Source: Candidatus Cloacimonadota bacterium
GTDB lineage: Bacteria; Cloacimonadota; Cloacimonadia; Cloacimonadales; TCS61
DNA length: 9,850 nucleotides
Direction: 5' to 3'
NCBI GenBank assembly: GCA_016931665.1
Contig: JAFGEH010000146.1
Location: 1 to 9,850 of the forward strand
Part shown: positions 7,886 through 9,850 of the stretch, piece after piece
Numbering within the stretch: position 1 is the first letter of the stretch
Layout of the letters: each line of letters starts with the position of its first letter
The notes under the pieces: generated by a model
What the model saw: only the letters and a program-made list of their open reading frames with translations
Told to the model about the DNA's origin: nothing
The model's database searches: none
Position numbers and translations under genes: made by a program

Positions 7886-7920
7886 GTACGGAATAGAACG
7901 ATGTTTGTTCGGATTCGTTC
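7886..7920 (+). promoter_or_regulatory. Paired 14-bp palindromic activator sites upstream of P3
   Basis: GTACGGAATAGAAC (7886-7899) and GTTCGGATTCGTTC (7907-7920) repeat the arrangement seen at 6-40 and 5186-5220, with 21 bp between starts and 54 bp to the -24 element. The first site is the least perfect of the six (AG in place of CG in the right arm). The rest of 7830-7885 shows no clear terminator for the ankyrin-MBL gene. Confidence 0.68.
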
Positions 7921-7974
7921 ATGAAAACATTCATCATTTCATGTAATTGATTGATAAATAAAGCAATATGTAGA

Positions 7975-7990
7975 TGGAACTAAAAATGCT
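7975..7990 (+). promoter_or_regulatory. rpoN-dependent promoter: Sigma-54 (-24/-12) promoter P3
   Basis: TGGAACTAAAAATGCT has GG (7976-7977) and GC (7988-7989) separated by 10 bases. It is near-identical to P2. Transcription is predicted from about 8000, giving a leader of about 134 bases before the outer-membrane protein gene. It probably drives 8134-9306 and 9362-9562 up to the terminator at 9581. Confidence 0.72.
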
Positions 7991-7999
7991 GTAATTATA

Positions 8000-8133
8000 T
8001 TTAGAGAATCAGGCTGGTGTAAAGAGTGTTCTGAACAGGAGGAAAAGAACAACCTGGTTTTATGGCTCATGGAGTTTTGGGGGAAACAAAATGAGTGTTC
8101 ATCGTCAATATTCTTGGTTAATGGGAGGTTGAA
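8000..8133 (+). other. Long 5' leader of the outer-membrane operon with a possible mini-ORF
   Basis: This non-coding stretch runs from the predicted P3 start to the beta-barrel gene. It holds the palindrome TGTTCTGAACA (8027-8037) and a strong Shine-Dalgarno-like AGGAGG (8037-8042) with no start codon at a usable distance. A 13-codon ORF (ATG 8091, encoding MSVHRQYSWLMGG, stop 8130-8132) is preceded by a G-run (8079-8083). Its stop lies one base before the next gene's ATG, and the gene's own Shine-Dalgarno lies inside it. Translation of this mini-ORF is speculative. Confidence 0.3.
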
Positions 8134-9306
8134 ATGTTCAGAAAGGTTTTCTCATTCTTAGTGCTTGTATTACTTTTCCCGGGATTGATCTGGTGTGTGA
8201 CCTTCGAAATCAATGAGATCGAGGAGAGTTGCAAGAGCACCTATAATTTTTATTCCTTTAATCATCTGTCCAGCGAAGCAGCCGGCCGGGGATATACCGG
8301 CATTGCTGCCGCCGGCAACCTGAGTATGGCGCTGTTGAATCCGGCAGCAGTTGAACTGAATGAATCCTGGCAGCTGTATACCGAAGTTAACGATAAACCG
8401 GAAGTTAACTTTTCGCTTTCTGATCATGATTTCGGTATAGAAAATTACCGTACAGGCTCTCTTTACGGTATCGGATTGAAACGCAACCAGTTTCAGATTG
8501 GCCTTCTCTATTATGTCAGAAACAGCTATGACCTGCAGACATGTCAGGAATGTTACTATAACGGGGCTCTGGTTGACTCACTGCAATACCATCTGAGATA
8601 CATGAATACTGTTACCAGTATCCCCATCACTTTTTCCTATAAGAACTTGCTTAAACTGGGTGTTAATCTGCAAATGGAAAAACATGAATCCGGTGAACCA
8701 ATCGCCATGGTGGGACAGGGCGGTATCAATGAGGTCATCACCGGCCGGGTTTATGAAAAAGTGTATCGATACCAGGTGGGATTAGTGGCTGAACCGATTT
8801 CCGGACTAGCTGTTGGCGCTACTTTCAGGCCCCAGGCGACCCGCAGAGTAGAAAAGAATTTCGGTGATTTCTACGGAACTGCCCGTTTCAGGGATTCCAC
8901 CTTTCCGCTCAGTATCGGAGCTGGAATACGCTATGATGCATCCTTCCTGCCGGTAAGTGTTTTCTTCGATTACAACTACTCACGGGACTCTGTGTATGAT
9001 GAGCTGGTTGACCGCAACGATTACAATGCCGGACTGGAATTCAACTATCATCAGCTTGTTTTTCTCCGAGCCGGATTCTTCACCCAGAAGGATTACCGGG
9101 ATTTCGACTATACGATATCCCATGAAGGCCAGGAATACAATTACTGGAGTAATGAGACTTCCCTGGAACAGAATTTCCTCACCTTCGGAGCCGGCTATCG
9201 GTTCCATCAGTTGAAACTGGATCTTTCGGTAATCGACAGCAGTCTTCTGGAAGCAGGTGATATCAAACTAACACAGGTAAATCTGGGAGTCGGACTGGAC
9301 CTTTAA
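8134..9306 (+). CDS. Outer-membrane beta-barrel protein, OmpP1/FadL- or PorV-like (390 aa)
   Basis: A signal peptide (residues 1 to about 22, RKVFSFLVLVLLFPGLIW) precedes a segment near residues 48-73, AAGRGYTGIAAAGNLSMALL followed by N69-P70-A71. Small-residue-rich stretches ending in NPA are characteristic of FadL/OmpP1 and the related PorV/UPF0164-type barrels. The remainder alternates hydrophobic and polar residues with many Tyr, Phe and Gly, as in amphipathic strands, and closes with the strand-like VNLGVGLDL. It should sit in the outer membrane as a transport channel or as an assembly or scaffold barrel; the substrate is unknown. GGGAGGT (8123-8129) supports the start. It is the first full-size gene after P3. 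The exact family is uncertain between FadL-like and PorV-like. Confidence 0.8.
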   Translation: MFRKVFSFLVLVLLFPGLIWCVTFEINEIEESCKSTYNFYSFNHLSSEAAGRGYTGIAAAGNLSMALLNPAAVELNESWQLYTEVNDKPEVNFSLSDHDFGIENYRTGSLYGIGLKRNQFQIGLLYYVRNSYDLQTCQECYYNGALVDSLQYHLRYMNTVTSIPITFSYKNLLKLGVNLQMEKHESGEPIAMVGQGGINEVITGRVYEKVYRYQVGLVAEPISGLAVGATFRPQATRRVEKNFGDFYGTARFRDSTFPLSIGAGIRYDASFLPVSVFFDYNYSRDSVYDELVDRNDYNAGLEFNYHQLVFLRAGFFTQKDYRDFDYTISHEGQEYNYWSNETSLEQNFLTFGAGYRFHQLKLDLSVIDSSLLEAGDIKLTQVNLGVGLDL

Positions 9307-9361
9307 CCTGTGTTCCAGGCCCGGCTGCCGGGAATCTGTTATCATGGAAAGGAGTGAAAAT

Positions 9362-9562
9362 ATGGATAAAGAGCGCCAAACCGATCCTGTAAACACACTG
9401 GTCTGGGGTGTTTCACTGGGGCTTGCTCTGGGAGCCGCTGCCGGGGTTGTTACAGGTATGCTGACAAAGGATATAGCTCTCTGGCCGGCCATCGGTATCG
9501 GTGGTGGCCTGGCCATCGGAGCAGGAGTGGGCGGTATCCTGGAATACCGGAAAAGAAAATAA
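9362..9562 (+). CDS. Small glycine-zipper membrane protein (66 aa)
   Basis: The predicted protein has a charged N-terminus (MDKERQTDP). Two Gly/Ala-rich hydrophobic segments follow (about residues 12-34 and 38-60, with GLALGAAAGVVTG and IGIGGGLAIGAGVGG), then a basic tail (EYRKRK). It is probably a helical hairpin in the inner membrane, with glycine-zipper packing that favours oligomers. The start at 9362 is chosen because AAAGGAG (9348-9354) is ideally placed for it. An in-frame ATG at 9344 would give 72 residues but has no good ribosome site and overlaps this one. It lies 55 bases after the beta-barrel gene and directly before a terminator, so it is likely the last gene of the P3 operon. 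The function is unknown. Confidence 0.7.
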   Translation: MDKERQTDPVNTLVWGVSLGLALGAAAGVVTGMLTKDIALWPAIGIGGGLAIGAGVGGILEYRKRK

Positions 9563-9580
9563 TTAACAGTAAAGAATTTC

Positions 9581-9629
9581 CACCGGACAATTAATACCTG
9601 ATATGGGTATTGCTTGTCCGGTGTTTTTA
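9581..9629 (+). terminator. Rho-independent terminator closing the P3 operon
   Basis: CACCGGACAA (9581-9590) pairs perfectly with TTGTCCGGTG (9614-9623). An inner AATACC/GGTATT stem extends the hairpin, and it is followed directly by a T-tract from 9624. The position, 19 bases after the glycine-zipper gene's stop, fits the end of transcription of that unit. Confidence 0.9.
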
Positions 9630-9674
9630 TTTACAAATTAACTCAAACCCGTAATTGTGAATCAGGAGGTTATT

Positions 9675-9850
9675 ATGAAATCTGGAAAGCAGATTTATTT
9701 ACTCGCAATCATAATAATCCTGATCTCTGGTCTGACAACATCAACTGGTATATTCTCCCGGGAAGGACCGGGTGAATATAACTACGAAAGCATTCGCGGA
9801 AGAACAGTAACTATCTATGGTCAAGGCCTGTACCGGCATATGTCCGCCCA
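9675..9850 (+). CDS. N-terminal part of an uncharacterised exported or membrane protein (truncated by window end)
   Basis: ATG at 9675 follows a perfect AGGAGG (9664-9669). The 58 visible codons begin MKSGKQIY and then a hydrophobic segment (LLAIIIILISGLTTSTGIF, about residues 9-27) that is either a signal peptide or a first membrane helix. After it comes a polar stretch with RGRTVTIYGQGLYRHMSA. From memory, a motif like 'IYG-GLYRHMS' occurs near the N-terminus of uncharacterised bacterial membrane proteins; I cannot name a family with confidence. It lies beyond the terminator, so it is a separate transcription unit. Neither the palindrome pair nor a -24/-12 element is seen before it. Confidence 0.75.
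   Translation, partial: MKSGKQIYLLAIIIILISGLTTSTGIFSREGPGEYNYESIRGRTVTIYGQGLYRHMSA

Noticed and set aside
9320..9332. CCCGG/CCGGG hairpin after the beta-barrel gene
   Set aside because: The stem is only 5 bp with a 3-base loop and no T-tract follows, so it is unlikely to terminate transcription.
9344..9361. Earlier in-frame start for the glycine-zipper protein
   Set aside because: No good Shine-Dalgarno precedes 9344, and the ideal AAAGGAG lies after it, positioned for the ATG at 9362.

Overview
The window looks like a chromosomal stretch of a Gram-negative bacterium with moderate GC. All convincing genes read on the + strand. The two roughly 800-residue double-domain FtsX/MacB-type permeases and the beta-barrel protein with an 'NPA' N-terminal signature resemble those of the FCB supergroup and neighbouring candidate phyla. 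That placement rests on gene style only, because no marker gene or rRNA is present.

Layout: positions 1-213 are a control region followed by two tandem paralogous ABC-transporter permeases (214-2619 and 2644-5076). A second control region (5077-5323) precedes a small, apparently frameshifted gene (5324-5519). A 168-base gap then leads to a large exported protein of about 13 ankyrin repeats fused to a metallo-beta-lactamase-fold domain (5688-7829). A third control region (7830-8133) precedes an outer-membrane beta-barrel protein (8134-9306) and a 66-residue glycine-zipper membrane protein (9362-9562). A strong intrinsic terminator (9581-9629) closes that unit. The start of another membrane or exported protein (9675 onward) runs off the end.

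The main discovery is in the gaps. All three control regions share one architecture: two 14-bp imperfect palindromes (consensus GTWCGNAWNCGKWC) with starts exactly 21 bp apart. These are followed 53-55 bp later by a -24/-12 sigma-54 promoter (TGGAAY-N7-TGCT, with GG-N10-GC spacing). Distances agree to within 2 bp across regions whose other sequence has diverged. This predicts a sigma-54 regulon driven by one NtrC-type enhancer-binding protein, placing the permease pair, the small gene (with the ankyrin-MBL gene possibly downstream) and the outer-membrane operon under common control. The envelope location of these products suggests a coordinated cell-envelope response. The signal and the activator are not in the window.

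In the first two units a well-placed Shine-Dalgarno and a short ORF begin within about 25 bases of the predicted transcription start. The first is a 25-codon ORF overlapping the first permease start. The second is the frameshifted small gene.
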